From the NCBI GenBank assembly GCA_037501455.1, contig CM074855.1:32149001-32213000 (forward strand): a stretch of 64,000 bases of DNA, written 5' to 3'. The position numbers and the translations under genes were made by a program. Positions within the stretch are counted from its first letter, which is position 1. The number at the start of each line of letters is the position of its first letter. This document shows positions 1 to 12,201 of the stretch, one piece after another. The notes below the pieces were generated by a model, which was not told the DNA's origin, made no database searches, and saw only the letters and a program-made list of their open reading frames with translations. The DNA comes from Lantana camara. Lineage: Eukaryota > Streptophyta > Magnoliopsida > Lamiales > Verbenaceae.

Positions 1-546
1 GGAGCCCTTGACGAACGCTACTTCCCTCACTCTCATTATATAGCCTAGGTCCACGTTCCCTAAACGGATTTATTGGCCCCCAAGGCTCATGGTTGACATG
101 AGCGTGCTCCTAGCCCTCGTTAACAACCCCCACAATGGCTCTCTGACACCACCAACTCACTTAGATAAAGATGTTGTGTTTATGAATTGCTATTATTTGG
201 AAACTTTTATTCTTGTGATTATCTGCAAATCATTCTCAACTATCACACATTATATTCTCTCTATAAATGTGATTGCAGTTTATAAATGTCATCCGAAAGC
301 TATTAAAGGTACGCATTCTAAACACATCAGTTACTGCTTTATATGACCCTATACATCATGCATTCATTCATTGCATCACAATTATATGTGCAATCACATT
401 TTCTACTTGAGCAACTACCTTGTACGTTTAAAGTAAGTTCTCCTTTGGCACTTGTCTTAACACAGATAGAGGATAAAAACACAATTTGAAGATATTCTGA
501 AACATGAATAGAATCCAAGGATAAATTCTCTTTAAGGGTGGAGGAT
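1..546 (+). mobile_element. 3' internal remnant of gypsy element G0
   Basis: This stretch precedes a likely LTR start at 547 and ends in a purine-rich tract (about 532-545), as expected just upstream of a Ty3/gypsy 3' LTR. I find no recognisable integrase or chromodomain; the ORFs here are short and unlike any family I know. It is therefore probably the untranslated 3' internal end of an element whose coding part lies outside the window. The assignment rests on the polypurine tract and the TGTAACAGCCC terminus only. Confidence 0.45.
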
Positions 547-1652
547 TGTAACAGCCCGGATTTTGGACCCAAGAAAAAATAGGTAAAGAAAAGGGTTTAG
601 AAGGAAGCATTTATAACCTCAATAAATTATGCATTGCATTTTATGTGAACTATGTGCTTTTATGCCTCGATTATTGAATATTATTTTAGTATGAGACCCA
701 TATCACTATTCATCTACTGAGCTAAACCTTCATGTATTCCCTATGAAACCTTGGAAATTTTGATCTCACATTTTTTTGATTCATATTCTAACTTCTGCCA
801 CTCCAAGATACTTCTTGAAATTTATTTTCAAAAATTCCCATTATGTCCCTAGGAACTATTCATTCCAAAACGTAGAAATTTCCCGAGACACTTTTACCTA
901 TCACATATATGGGTTAAATGAATCCTTGTAAAATTTTATGAATTATGGTACCATTTCAAAACCCTAATTTCATTATAATTCTCGTAGTAACCAAAACCGG
1001 CCGAAAAACCCTAGTTTAACCTTAATTTAGACATTTCCAAATTCTGACATTTTTCTTTTTCAATATTATAACCAAACGATCCTTGAATTATTTTATGAAT
1101 TTTAAGATCTTTTCCAAACCCTAGTTGAAATCCTAGATCATTTTATAAAATTTTCCTCTTTTTCCCAAAGTACTATTTCCGCCGTAAAACTAACTTTTAA
1201 ACCGTACGATGTTTGATAACCAACATTATACTAAAATTATTTTATGAATTATGAACATATTCTTGGAAATAAATTCTCATCCTAGCTTCATTTATTGTAT
1301 TTTATCATATTTTTTAAAATTCCCAAAGCTTACTACTTTAACTTGAAACTTTTAAACGTTAAGTGTTTATATTCATTCGAAAGCTCTTTCCATTTTCTTT
1401 CTTTTCAAATTTTTCCCACTTTAAACTCTAACCTAGAGATTCTTTGAACTATTTAAGTGTTATTTTCTACCTATTTTTGAATTAATTTATATGTGATGTA
1501 TTTATGATGAAATTTTGAATATATAACCTCTTACACATCAATACACCTAAGTATACACCTAAATACTCTACAAGAATACACCTAGCCCACCCTATCTTGT
1601 GAGTCACAACTCTAACTATTCAAGAATACCCTCTAGGTCCCAAATACATACC

Positions 1653-1660
1653 TATAAATA
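1653..1660 (+). promoter_or_regulatory. LTR TATA box (G0)
   Basis: TATAAATA lies about 1.1 kb into the LTR and is followed by a pyrimidine-rich stretch, fitting a U3/R boundary. Its strand agrees with the plus orientation inferred from the polypurine tract. Confidence 0.45.
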
Positions 1661-1664
1661 CCCT

Positions 1665-1677
1665 CCCCCCCCCCCCC
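1665..1677. repeat. C13 homopolymer run
   Basis: Thirteen consecutive C residues just downstream of the G0 TATA box. The length may vary or be an assembly estimate. Confidence 0.9.
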
Positions 1678-2871
1678 AATTCATTTACAAGACTACACAA
1701 ATTTCTCTCAATCTCTCCCCCTAAGTCACGGCCAAACCCTCTCTCTCTCTCTCTAATGTATTCCCTTTTATTTTATTATTTTATACTTTATAAGATGTTC
1801 ATAGGGTATTATGAATATAGCATGCTTAGATTTAATTAATTTATTCTTTTAGAAATTGTATTTTATGAATTATATGCGCTTAATTGTTAGTTTTATGAAA
1901 AATGATGTTACATATATGAATTTTATTTAATTAAATGCATGATTTATGATATGATATAATGTAATTATGTGTTTAGATATTCATAATCTTAATTGATTAA
2001 ATTCATGCTTATAATAATTTATTTAGATTTATTTTTATAATTAAAGTTACATAAAATGCCACATTATAAGTTTAATTACGAGTTATGAACTTAAAATATA
2101 TTAAGCATGATCATGAATTTGTATGAACACATTAATAAGTCAAAGAACATGTTCTTAATGTTCTTGAATTAAATTAGGATGCACGTGTGATAGAGTGTGT
2201 GTGTGTCTAATTTTATGTTATAAAATGTTTAATTCTTAGAAATTTGAATAGTAAATGTTTTCAATAGTAACTTTGACTTTTTGGTTAACATTTGTCATTA
2301 ATAATTAGAAATTAATTTAAAAATAATTATAAATTGGGTTTTAAAATTTTAAAAGAAGGATTTTATCCGGATTTTCTAAAAATCGGCAATTTTGTCAACA
2401 TTTTCTAAATCATGTCCCACATTGCCAAATTAACCCTAATTATCATTCAAATCTTACAATTAGGATCATAATGTGATTAATAAATATTTGGTTAACTAAA
2501 GAATTTATAAAACATATGTGATTAAGGAAATTCACTTGAACGATTAAAATTAGAGTTTACCGAATATTCTCTAACGTGTTATACTTTATGTGTTTACTTT
2601 ATTAGAATAATAAGATCTAACGTGTTACTCTTTTAAGTGTGAACACTATATACCGTATGTTCCTATTTGATTACAATAATAAAGAACCTAGTCCTAAGCA
2701 TGTAGTAGTTAATACTTTCAGGCGAAATTAGGATCAAGCAGTGGAATCCACATATCTTCGTCTGACTGCTAGTGTTAGGTGAGGGTTAAAACATTTTCAA
2801 TTGGAATCATGTTATACATATGTATCTATATATAAAAATATTTCAAAACCTACCTATTATTTATGGTTTAT

Positions 2872-2876
<5 letters not shown>

Positions 2877-2905
<29 letters not shown>
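2877..2905. repeat. (TA)n microsatellite in G0 LTR
   Basis: An uninterrupted run of about 14 TA units inside the G0 LTR. Similar TA runs recur in the G1 3' LTR and in both G3 LTRs. Confidence 0.9.
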
Positions 2906-2907
<2 letters not shown>

Positions 2908-3959
2908 CTATACTACAATATCCCTTTTTCAAGGGAAAAATACTTTATGTCAGAATCAACGTTTTACTAGGACGCTATATACTTTATGTCCACGGTATCA
3001 AAACTTTAATTCTTGGCAAGCAAGAAAAATATTTCATCCTTATTACTATTATGGGCCCCAGCTGTATCCGTATCGAGCAATTACCCGAAAAGTATCGGGC
3101 CGAGGGTATTGTTGGTGATCCGAACTGCCACCAACTCTTGGTAATGGTTTAGGCGCTTGAGGTTAGTTACTCCACGCCAAGAGATAAGGGAGATGTATGA
3201 CCTCCCAGGGAATGGTATGAACTCTCAATTATCATTATTGCCACTAGGGGCAACTCCCCAAGGCACTGGAGTTAAGGAGGTATTACCATATTTATTTTAT
3301 TAAAGTATCGATACTATGTACAGTGCCTTTACTGTTTTACCAAATTTTAAGGAGTTATGGATGGAGAGACCTAGCTTGCGAGCATTAAGGTTATTATTAC
3401 AAACGGTTCATATTTCTACAAATATTTAAACTTACCCCTATCCCTATTTTAACAATTATTATGAACAGTTTCATATTTGCTATATCCTATTGCTAATATT
3501 TCATATCAAGATCTTCTGGATATATATAAATATACGTATATCTATAAGCTATGATACCCTTTCACTTAGTCACTTTGACTAACTCGTAACCTATTTTAAA
3601 ATGCTTGGTTTCATGAATTAAGGGAACGACAACTAGAGGTATCTTGAAGTATTAAGTTATCATGCCTAGCAGGTCAGAACTGATTCTAAGGTCACCTAGT
3701 TTTGAGTATGTTTATATTTTAAATCAACTAGCCTTATGTTTTACACCAGCATGCCACCATGTTATATTCCGCTTTATATCAGTTACTCCATTCAACAATA
3801 ATAGCACTAGTTCCTTGTGTGCGTTAGCACTTTTGCGCACTGACAAAGTTTCAAATCTCTTTATTTTCCGTTGCGCTTCACTTATGTACTACCTAGACTG
3901 TTTGAAGTATTTCTTGAGTGTTAGATCTAACCTCCACTCGGGGAGTATTGCGGTGCAGG

Positions 3960-3964
3960 GGTTG
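3960..3964. other. S1 target-site duplication, left copy
   Basis: GGTTG immediately precedes the TGTAGC terminus of S1 at 3965. The same five bases follow the other S1 terminus at 16580-16584. A matching 5-bp duplication around one LTR shows that S1 is a solo LTR inserted into G0. Confidence 0.85.
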
Positions 3965-4035
3965 TGTAGCACCCCGATACGTAAGGATGCCACACCACGG
4001 CATTACAAGTCGGTCCACGTACAAAACGGGTAATC
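3965..4035 (-). repeat. S1 solo LTR, left fragment (3' end of the LTR)
   Basis: The first 71 bp of a minus-strand LTR, starting TGTAGCACCCCG. It reads closely with the G4 LTR at 63502 onward, including a shared gggtaatccgtacatgaa-like stretch, so both belong to one family. G1 is inserted after 4035, duplicating TAATC. The rest of S1 continues from 14665. Confidence 0.85.
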
Positions 4036-6452
4036 TGTAATATCCCAACATATATAATGTGATTAGTAAATATGATATCTTAAGATAAATATGTGACGTC
4101 CAGTTTAGTTATAATACGAAATTTGAAAATTAGATATATTGATTAGATAAATTTTGGCTATAATAATTTTAGTTAAGAATTATCATTATTAGTATTTTTA
4201 AAAAAGAGCAGATTATCCCGTAAATGGGATAAATACATTATTTCTTACTTAAATATATAGTAGTAACATTTGGCAAGGAATTAGGCAATAGTCAGCAAAG
4301 CTATATAACGTAGGTAGGGTACGTGGCCTAATTTTAGTTAATTAGAGTAGTGACTCAGGTTTTCCACTTTCCGCTAAACCTCAGAGATATATATTCCTTA
4401 TCTGCAAAAAGAAATCTATACCAAATTACAGATGCACTATGTAAATGTAAAAATAGCCGAAGCCTTTTCCTACCAAATCTCCCTTCCATTTAGTTATTTT
4501 ATGAAAAATCATATATCGTACAAATCCCCTTGTCGAGACGAATATAGCCGAGCTCTCGATTTTCAGTTTCGATAGTTGTGGCAAAAGATGGAAGCTTTGA
4601 AAGAAATTCCGACAAGTTTAGACGTATTTTCTGAGAAGAACGTTGATCAAAAGTTCGGTAAGTTTTCTTTTCTAAGGAATAACAGAGACATTAGGATTGA
4701 GAAACTAATTTTTTAGTAGATTAAATATTAAAATTGATCAATTATCTCTATTTAGTCTGTGAATACGGAAGAGAGTTTGCATGTCCTAAATAACTTGGTT
4801 TTAGTGAATTTTGAAACACAAAAACAGGGGTAGTAACCCATATGTTAAGTATGCATTAATTCAGTTATCTATTTAAATGCTTTAGTATTTGGGAGCATGA
4901 TGAGAAATCTTTAATAAGAAGTACGCCAAAAATTATTATTATAAAATTCTTTTTGAGAAATCTTTTGGTAATTATGTACGCAGAAATCCCCAACTAAGAA
5001 CTTCTTTAATCTACTCATAATTTGCAGAAGTACTCAACATATATTATGCCCAACTAGGAATTATAATTTTATTCTTAATTTAAATAATTTATTCAGATTA
5101 ATGTCATAGAAAATAGTACCTTTTTCTTTTTAGTATTATAATTTTGTTTTAACATATTTTCCTAGACAAATTTCTCTAAAAACAGTTAGGTAGTAATTTG
5201 TTCAAATATGATTTCTTAAAATATCTTCCGATATGATACGATACGGAACAAATAAAATTTCTTTAAAATTCACTCTATCAAAAATATGTTTTCGTATATA
5301 AAGAAATAGCTGATTATTAGAGAGATTAAAAGGATATATGATTGCTGGTTTTGCAGAAATCTTTTTCGAATAAATATATGAAGTAAATTTTGTTGTGTGT
5401 AGCATATACCAATTCTAGGCAAACTAGATTAGGGAATAATCTTGGAGACTTCTAAGGGAACCGGAAGCATTTACATTAACAATACTATTTCTGTTGTAGA
5501 TAAATTGAGAATTAAGGTAGACATTAATAAAGTCTCTGAACTAACTTTGATTATAAAATGTTGAACATAAGTTATAAAATTGATGATTAATTAGATATCA
5601 CCAGAAGCTAGTAAATAATTAAGATTCACTAACAAGTTATCTTAAGAAGTTTAAAATCAAATTACATTTATATATTTGTGATATTAATATACCTATTTAT
5701 AAACTATAGGTAAAGCACCAGTGACCACTCAGATACCTAAGCTCAACACTAAGGTGAGGGATTCTTTATTCCTTTTGAGGAACATAAATTTGATATCCCT
5801 ATTTGTTCCTTCTTATAAGATCACTTGTCCAAACGTTCGTTGGATTATTGTTTGAGAAATTTTTTGGCCTTTGTTTGATAACCTTATCCAAAGGAGGAAA
5901 TGTGTTATGTGTGGCGACTATGGGAAGTGCCTATAGCGCTTTTGATTCCATTGGGGAGTGCCCATGGAAAGACCAAACGGAAGCCCACAGGTCGATATAT
6001 GTATGTGATTGTGCTCAGGTCGCGACCAGAGAAAAAGGCGATACAAGGGGACCCTGTTTATTTTACCTGTGAAAGTCTTTTAATATTGATCTTATCCTCT
6101 TGATATTCCTTGTTACGTATTTCTGGATATCTTGTTCAGAACCTTATCCTTTTACCTCGCTGAGTCACTTAGACTCATCCCTCTTATTTTTTCTTGCTCT
6201 TCAGTGAAGAAGGAAAATTCTGGATAAACGCGTGGATGAGTGAACAGAAGAAAGCTTGTTTATAGGTATATACTTCGTAAAATAGAGTTTGGGTGTAAAT
6301 AAGAAAATAAAACATGTGTGAATCACAATAAAATATGTTTAGCACGGTGTATATTAAGAAATATTTTTAGAGTATATTGTTAATTTTTTTTATTTTTTTT
6401 TGTTAATTACTCCCTGGCTTCAAAATATAAATTTTGGGGTCGGGGCGTTACA
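4036..6452 (+). repeat. G1 5' LTR
   Basis: 2417 bp with inverted ends TGTAA...TTACA. By eye it differs from the 3' LTR by scattered point changes and by lacking the long TA run found there. Visible signals include TATATAA near 4302, a donor-like G|GTAAGTT at 4658, a candidate 44-nt exon at 5710-5753, a hairpin at 6161-6177 and an acceptor-like TTGCTCTTCAG ending at 6204. Short ORFs in it recur in the 3' LTR and are not credible genes. Confidence 0.93.
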
Positions 6453-6454
6453 GG

Positions 6455-6466
6455 TGGTATCAGAGC
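6455..6466 (+). other. G1 primer-binding site (tRNA-iMet type)
   Basis: TGGTATCAGAGC lies 2 bp after the 5' LTR end. It is the standard plant retrotransposon primer site, complementary to the 3' end of initiator tRNA-Met, where minus-strand DNA synthesis starts. Confidence 0.93.
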
Positions 6467-6592
6467 TTAGATTAGGTACCTAAGCATGTTGGGAACGAGC
6501 TTAACACATTATTTGTATATATAGTTATTTTATTAGTTCTAACCGTATTGTTATTGTTTTGTATGTTTTTTGTTCTTTTGTTTATATCTAGG

Positions 6593-7207
6593 ATGTCAGG
6601 GGATAGAGGAAAACAACCCATAACTATTAACGTGTCTAGCCCAGACTCAAGCTCCTAGGATGATATCAGCACTACGCAGGAAGTTGTTCATGATATGGAG
6701 ATAGAAATCAAAGATCTTGAAAGAGCCCTCACTGAAAAGGATATTGAAAATGCAAGTTTGAAACAAATACTGGAGGGTTATGAGACTGTGTTATCTGACT
6801 ATGAAAAGAAAGAACGATGGAATATGCAAGAAGGTGCCAAACGCTAGGCCCGACTCAGAAAAATGCAGGAATATGTGGATGAGAGGAGAAACCATCTGTT
6901 TCATGAATTTCAGGAATTTGTGACTCATGCGCAAAAGATCACCCAGATGATGAACAACATTCGCACAGAAATTTTATTCGAAATGGGATTTCTTAGGTCT
7001 GGGTTTTATTTCTGTGAGATGGGAGCATACCACATGTACAACCATGAGGCTGGACCTTCAGGAGTGGCTGGACCTTCGGGAGTACAGTCGGTGCCTGAGG
7101 AACCAACCGGGGTAGGCCAGAACCAACCTGTAGAACCTCGTCACGATCAGGGTGATAACGAAGTGGAAGACGAACCAATGGAACTGGTGAACTTGGACAA
7201 AAACTAG
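6593..7207 (+). pseudogene. Extra ORF upstream of gag in G1, coiled-coil protein
   Basis: One reading frame of about 205 codons begins ATGTCAGGGG at 6593 and ends at 7205-7207, interrupted by TAG at 6656-6658 and 6845-6847. It lies between the primer site and gag. The middle (residues ~28-130) is rich in E, K, L, I and M with heptad-like spacing, suggesting a coiled coil. The C-terminus is acidic, with a repeated GPSGV motif. I recognise no retroelement domain. An acceptor-like TATATCTAG directly precedes the ATG, and a consensus donor CAG|GTAAGT lies downstream at 7420, so expression by splicing is possible. Function unknown. Confidence 0.65.
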
Positions 7208-7567
7208 TAAGCTAGTGGGACATTTTGTATATAGTTGATGCATAGTGACCAATTTTTGTAGGTCCTATTATAGTGATGTAGTTATGATATCAGTAGTTGA
7301 TTTTAGTACAACTACGATAAAATAGAAAAGGTTGATATAAAAGAAAAAAAAAACTCTGATAGGATAGATAGTAACTGGTAGAACCTATTCATTTTAAATC
7401 TCGAATAGGCTCGCGACAGGTAAGTGTTTTGTGTAAATATTATATATATATATAATTAATAATATGTGTGTTTATATAGATAATATTTAGTTTTGGATTA
7501 TAATATTTTGAGGAATATAGAAATATTATAAATAGTTTTTTGAGCTAACCCTTTTAAATAATAGAAA

Positions 7568-8816
7568 ATGGCATCGCAATCACGTGGACGTACCGCACGA
7601 AGAGGCAGACCACCAGGTAGTCGAGCAAGTGCATCAAGGGGTAGAGGGCGAGGACGAGACCTCGGAAATGAGTCAGATGGAGAAGCAAGTGTTCAAAACC
7701 CTCAGGTAAACGTCCAGAATATGTACGAACAACAACACAATCGAAACCAAGCCCAACCTCAAGCACCAGCTGTAGGTGAAATGTTCACTTTAATGCAACA
7801 ATTTGCTCAATTTTGTCAACAACAAGGACAACTTGGCGAGACTCGAATGGGAGAAGGACATGAGCTTGAGGATAAAATTTTAGAACGATTCCTTCATTTC
7901 CACCCACCTCGATTTTCTGGATTACTGGATGATAGGGCAGTAGAAGGATGTTTTGGAGAAATGAAAAATATCTTTCGAGTTCTAAAATATACCGACGAAC
8001 AAAAAATTTAACTCGCCACCTTCTTAATGGAAGATGCAGCTCGTAATTGGTGGAGGCTCACTGCATATCAATGGGAGCAAGAGGCGACCCCTTGGACCTG
8101 GGAAAAATTTTCCTCGCGCCTTTCATGACAAATATGTTCCTCAAGTAGTGAAAAATGCTCGGGAGCGAGAATTTATGTCTTTAATTCTGGGAATAACTAC
8201 CGTGGACCAATATGAAGCTCAGTTTAATCGTCTTCTTCAGTATGCACCTCATATCCAAGCCGATGAAGCTCGAATGACTCGAAAGTTTGTAGATGGGTTA
8301 AGGGCTGAGATACGCCGAGCTCTCGTAGCCTGTGACTTTTCCAATTACGCGCAAGCCGTCAATAAGGCATTATAAGTGGAATCTGAACTGCAAGAGTTAC
8401 AAAAACTTGAGGAAAGGATTAAGAGAGGAAAATCTAATAGGTACGAGAATTTTGGGAGAAAAATACAAAAAACTCACCCAGGGAGCATAGCCTCTCGTTC
8501 TCAAGAAACAAGAATCATTACTAATACTCAAGTGATGCCAGTTGAAAGATGCAAGTCTTGTGGAAGCCCACGACATAACGAGGCCAATTATTGGAAAAAG
8601 AATCAAAGATGTTTTAAGTGTGGAAGTGATCAACACTTTATTAACAATTGTCCGGAACTAGTTGAAGTATCACGTAATATTCCACAAGGCAAGGGAAAAC
8701 AACCAATGAAACCAGCAGGAAAGCCAAAAGTAGCTGCTAGAGCCTATGCAATAACTGGAGAAGAGGCACCCGAACCCAATGAAATGGTGGAAGGTACGCT
8801 CTCAATCTTTGGTTCT
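7568..8816 (+). pseudogene. G1 gag
   Basis: Capsid/nucleocapsid protein that would package element RNA. ATG at 7568 opens an Arg/Gly/Ser-rich N-terminus, followed by a Gln-rich segment and a retrotransposon gag core containing AARNWW, then EFMSLI and FVDGLR. A CCHC zinc knuckle (CFKCGSDQHFINNC) lies near 8610-8655. Damage: TAA at 8009-8011, a frameshift near 8117, TAA at 8373-8375. After the shift the frame runs on into protease. Confidence 0.88.
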
Positions 8817-9120
8817 TAAGGAAAAGTTTTATTCGATTCGGGAGCTACCCATTCATTTATAACCCCAAGTTTTGCCACCACTTCAAAATTAAATTCAGAG
8901 TCTACACCTTATCAGATTGAGGTATATACCCCTATAGGTCCTAATTTATTAACTGATAAGGCGTATACTAGATGTTCAATAAATATAGAAGGTAAGGAAT
9001 ATAAGGCTAATCTAATTGAACTGCCGATCATAGGATATGATGTTATATTAGGAATAGATTGGTTATACCAGCATCAAGCTAAGGTAGATTGTTTCAATAA
9101 GAAAGTTCTAATTGGCCAAT
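8817..9120 (+). pseudogene. G1 aspartic protease
   Basis: Retropepsin-type protease that would cleave the Gag-Pol polyprotein. It is in frame with the 3' half of gag but opens with an in-frame TAA at 8817-8819. The catalytic motif FDSGATHSF is intact, and the downstream flap-side motif VILGIDWLYQH is present near 9047-9075. It continues without a break into the linker before RT, as usual for chromoviruses. Confidence 0.88.
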
Positions 9121-10110
9121 CTATGATAACACCAGAACAAGATAAAGGCATGAACACCATCATACCCATAATTTCGTATTTAGAGGCCAAGAAAATGATT
9201 CGAGGGAAAAATCAGAGCTTTCTGGCTTATTTGATCAATAAACCCCAAGATCAGTTAAAGTTGTCAGAAGTAGATATAGTTAAAGAATATTCTGAGGTCT
9301 TTCCGGAAGACTTAGATACACTTCCGCCATTTAGAGAGGTGGAATTTGCTATTGAAGTTATCCCGGGTACAAATCCTTTCTCAAAAGCACCTTACCGAAT
9401 GGCACCTGCTGAGTTGGCAGAACTTAAAAAGCAGCTAGAAGAATTACTAGAAAAGAACTTTATTCGCCCCAGCATCTCTCCTTGGCGTGCCCCTGTACTT
9501 TTTTGTGAGAAAGAAAGATGGTACTCTTCGGATGTGTATCGATTATCGGGAACTCAATCGAGTAACCATCAAGAACGAATATCCATTGCCTCACATTGAT
9601 GAATTATTTGATGTACTACAAGGCTCAACAATATACTCGAAATTGGATTTGAGACAAGGGTATTACCAGCTAAGAATCCGAGAAGAGGATATCCCAAGAA
9701 CGGCTTTTAACTCTAGGTATGGACACTATGAGTTTGTAGTGATGCCATTTGGATTAACAAATGCACCGGCCGTATTTATGGATCTTATGCATAGAGTGTT
9801 TCGACCTTTCTTGGATCAATTTGTGGTTATTTTTATCAATGACATTCTGATCTTCTCCAAGACCGAAGAAGACCATAAGTGCCACTTACGCTTAGTCCTA
9901 CAAACCTTAAAGGAAAATAAACTTTATGCTAAATTTAGCAAATGCGAGTTTTGGTTAAGACGAATAGCATTCCTGGGGCATATTATCTCACAAGGGGGAA
10001 TAGAAGTTGACTCTGCCAAAATCGAAGCTATCACAAATTGGAAACAACCAAGGAATGTTTCAGAAATACGAAGTTTCTTAGGTTTGGCAGGATACTATCG
10101 GAAGTTTGTA
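9121..10110 (+). pseudogene. G1 reverse transcriptase
   Basis: RNA-dependent DNA polymerase domain. The linker (KPYRMAP-like motif near 9390) is followed by [23 protein letters not shown] and MPFGLTNAP blocks, then thumb motifs FLGHIIS and [11 protein letters not shown] 1-base frameshift near 9500 joins the protease frame to the frame used from 9487 to 11157. The catalytic box reads FINDIL where the family has FxDDIL: the first catalytic Asp is Asn (AAT at 9838-9840), which should abolish polymerisation. Confidence 0.92.
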
Positions 10111-10620
10111 CCTAGATTTTCAAAATTGGCGGAGCCACTTACTCGACATACTCGTAAGGACCAACCTTTCAATTGGAATGACAAGTGCGAGAAGAGTTTT
10201 CAGGAATTGAAAAGAAAGCTAACAACAACACCAATACTCGCCTTACCATACGGCTTGGAGAGATTCAAGGTTTATACGGACGCATCCAAAGAAGGGTTAG
10301 GTTGTATGCTAATGCAGAACAATCGAGTGATATCTTATGCCTCGAGAAAACTCAAACCTTACGAACAGAATTACCCAACTCATGACCTGGAACTTGCAGC
10401 AGTGGTGTTCGCATTGGCCAAGTGGAGACACTATCTTTACGGAGCAACTTTTGAGATATACACGGATCATAAGAGCTTAAAATACTTGTTCACCCAAAAG
10501 CAGCTTAACATGAGACAACGACGATGGATGGAGTTTCTTGAAGATTATGATTGCAATATCATGTATCATCCGGGCAAAGCTAATGGGGTAGCAGATGCGT
10601 TAAGTCGAAAAATGGAAATA
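10111..10620 (+). pseudogene. G1 RNase H
   Basis: RNase H domain continuous with RT in one open frame. Motifs seen: [11 protein letters not shown] (first catalytic Asp), [12 protein letters not shown] (Glu), [11 protein letters not shown] (Asp) and the terminal [14 protein letters not shown]. It would degrade RNA in RNA-DNA hybrids during reverse transcription. This domain has no internal stop, but its polyprotein is broken on both sides. Confidence 0.9.
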
Positions 10621-10839
10621 TGTCACTTAAAGGGAAAAGAGGTGAACTCTATCCCGATTGTATCTAGCGATCAAGTTGTTTTGAGGACAAAATGTCAAGT
10701 TTCTGGGTTAACCAATTACCCCAAAATCTATACAAGGATCAAAGAGGCACAATCAGATGATAAATGGATCCAGAAACAAAAATGGAGAGATAAGACACGG
10801 AATGGTACAACCTCTGAATTCAAAATCGATAGTGGTGGA

Positions 10840-11930
10840 ACTCTTTGGTTCAAAGGACGTATTTGTGTACCCGAAAAACTAAAAAAAGATGTACTAGAAG
10901 AGGCACATAAATCTCACTATTCCATACATCCTGGAGGAACAAAGATGTACCGTGATCTTAAAAAGCATTTTTGGTGGAAAGGTATAAAAAGAGGTATTGC
11001 AGATTATGTGCAAAAGTGTATGACTTGTCAGTTGGTAAAAGTAGAAAAATCAAAAGCCATCAGGGATGCTTCAACCACTGCCAATACCAGAATGGAAGTG
11101 GGACTAAATTACAACGGATTTTGTAACTGGCTTACCCACAATACAAGGCGGGTATGATAGTATTTGGGTGATAATAGATCGATTAACCAAATCTGCTCAT
11201 TTCTTGGCCATAAATTCAAGTACAAAGTGGAGAAGTTGGATGAAGTATATATCCAAGAAATTGTTCGATTACATGGAATTCCAGCCAACATTGTATCTGA
11301 TAGAGATCCCAAGTTTACTTCTCGCTTGTGGAGGTGTCTACAAGAGCATATAGGAACTAAATTGCAGTTTAGTTCAGCAGCCCATCCCCAAACGGACGAT
11401 CAATCTGAACGCACAATCAGAACTCTTGAAGACATGTTAAGAGCATGCGTACTGGATTTTAAAAAGAAATGGAATAAGCACTTACCCCTCATCGAATTTG
11501 CTTATAACAATAGTTATCAATCCAGTATGCAGATGGCTCCCTATGAAGCCTTGTACGGGAGAAAATGTCGATCGCCTCTACATTGGGATTTAGATGATTG
11601 GAAAAATACTAAGAAAGAGCCAAGCGAACCCCAACCCGAAATGATTCAAGAGACGATTGAGAAAGTCAAGTTGATAAAACGACGAATGAAGGTTGCACAA
11701 GATCGGCAAAAGAGCTATGCTGATAAAAGGAGAAAGGACTTGGAATTCAAAGTTGGAGATCAAGTTTTCTTGAAAATATCACCAAGAAAGGGATTTGCTA
11801 GAATTGGAAAGGGAGGAAAATTAAACCCTAGATACATGGGACCATTTGGAGTAGTGGAACGAATCGGCCCTGTAGCATATAGGTTACAACTGCCAGCAAA
11901 TCTGACTGAAATCCACAACGTTTTTCACGT
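10840..11930 (+). pseudogene. G1 integrase
   Basis: Zinc-binding HHCC region: H-SIHPGG-KMYRDL followed by CMTCQ near 11020. The catalytic core has Asp in DFVTGLP, Asp in IVSDRDPKF and Glu in QSERTIRTLE. Between about 11057 and 11225 the conserved residues are in another frame, so two compensating frameshifts and an in-frame TAA break the core; the main frame reads TGA TAG at 11155-11160. The GKY-like C-terminal block (KGGKLNPRYMGPF) follows near 11810. A conserved Gly in HPQTDGQSE is Asp here. Confidence 0.9.
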
Positions 11931-11989
11931 CTCGCAACTTCGAAAATACTACCCCGATGTGTCGCACGTCATAGCATATAATAAGATTC

Positions 11990-12201
11990 CTCTTGATAGT
12001 GATCTCAGTTACGAGGAACAACCTGTTCGAATTATGGATTGCAAAGTTCAAGAACTTCGAAATAAGAAAATTCCTCAGGTGAAAGTGCTATGGCGAAATC
12101 ACAAGGTTGAAGAGGCCACTTGGGAACGAGAAGATGTCATACGAAAGCAATACCCCGAACTCTTTAACTCAGGTAAGAATCTGGGGATCAAATTCTTTTA
12201 A
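11990..12201 (+). pseudogene. G1 chromodomain
   Basis: C-terminal extension of integrase, in frame with the preceding ORF (11164-12201). It reads PVRIMDCKVQELRNKKI, then VKVLWRNH and EEATWERED. This is the plant chromovirus chromodomain pattern (group II type), thought to guide integration toward particular chromatin. It ends at TAA just before the polypurine tract. This segment itself is intact. Confidence 0.85.

Larger units (their letters stand above)
547..3964 (+). repeat. G0 3' LTR, left part
   Basis: It starts TGTAACAGCCC, like other chromovirus LTRs in the window, right after a polypurine tract. It runs to 3964, where the S1 solo LTR is inserted. The last 22 bp resume at 16585 and end in GGCGCTACA at 16606, giving about 3.44 kb in all. 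It holds a TATAAATA box (1653-1660), a C13 run (1665-1677), a TA run, a candidate mini-exon (2722-2778) and a small hairpin (3566-3582). No second LTR of this element is visible, so the 3' boundary is inferred from the TG...CA ends. Confidence 0.6.

Noticed and set aside
3662..4033. 123-codon ORF as a host gene
   Set aside because: It crosses the G0/S1 insertion boundary at 3964/3965, so it cannot be an ancestral gene.
5803..6103. ORFs duplicated in both G1 LTRs (also 14037-14316)
   Set aside because: They recur because the LTRs are duplicates; the two overlapping frames have no family motif and lie in an untranslated LTR region.
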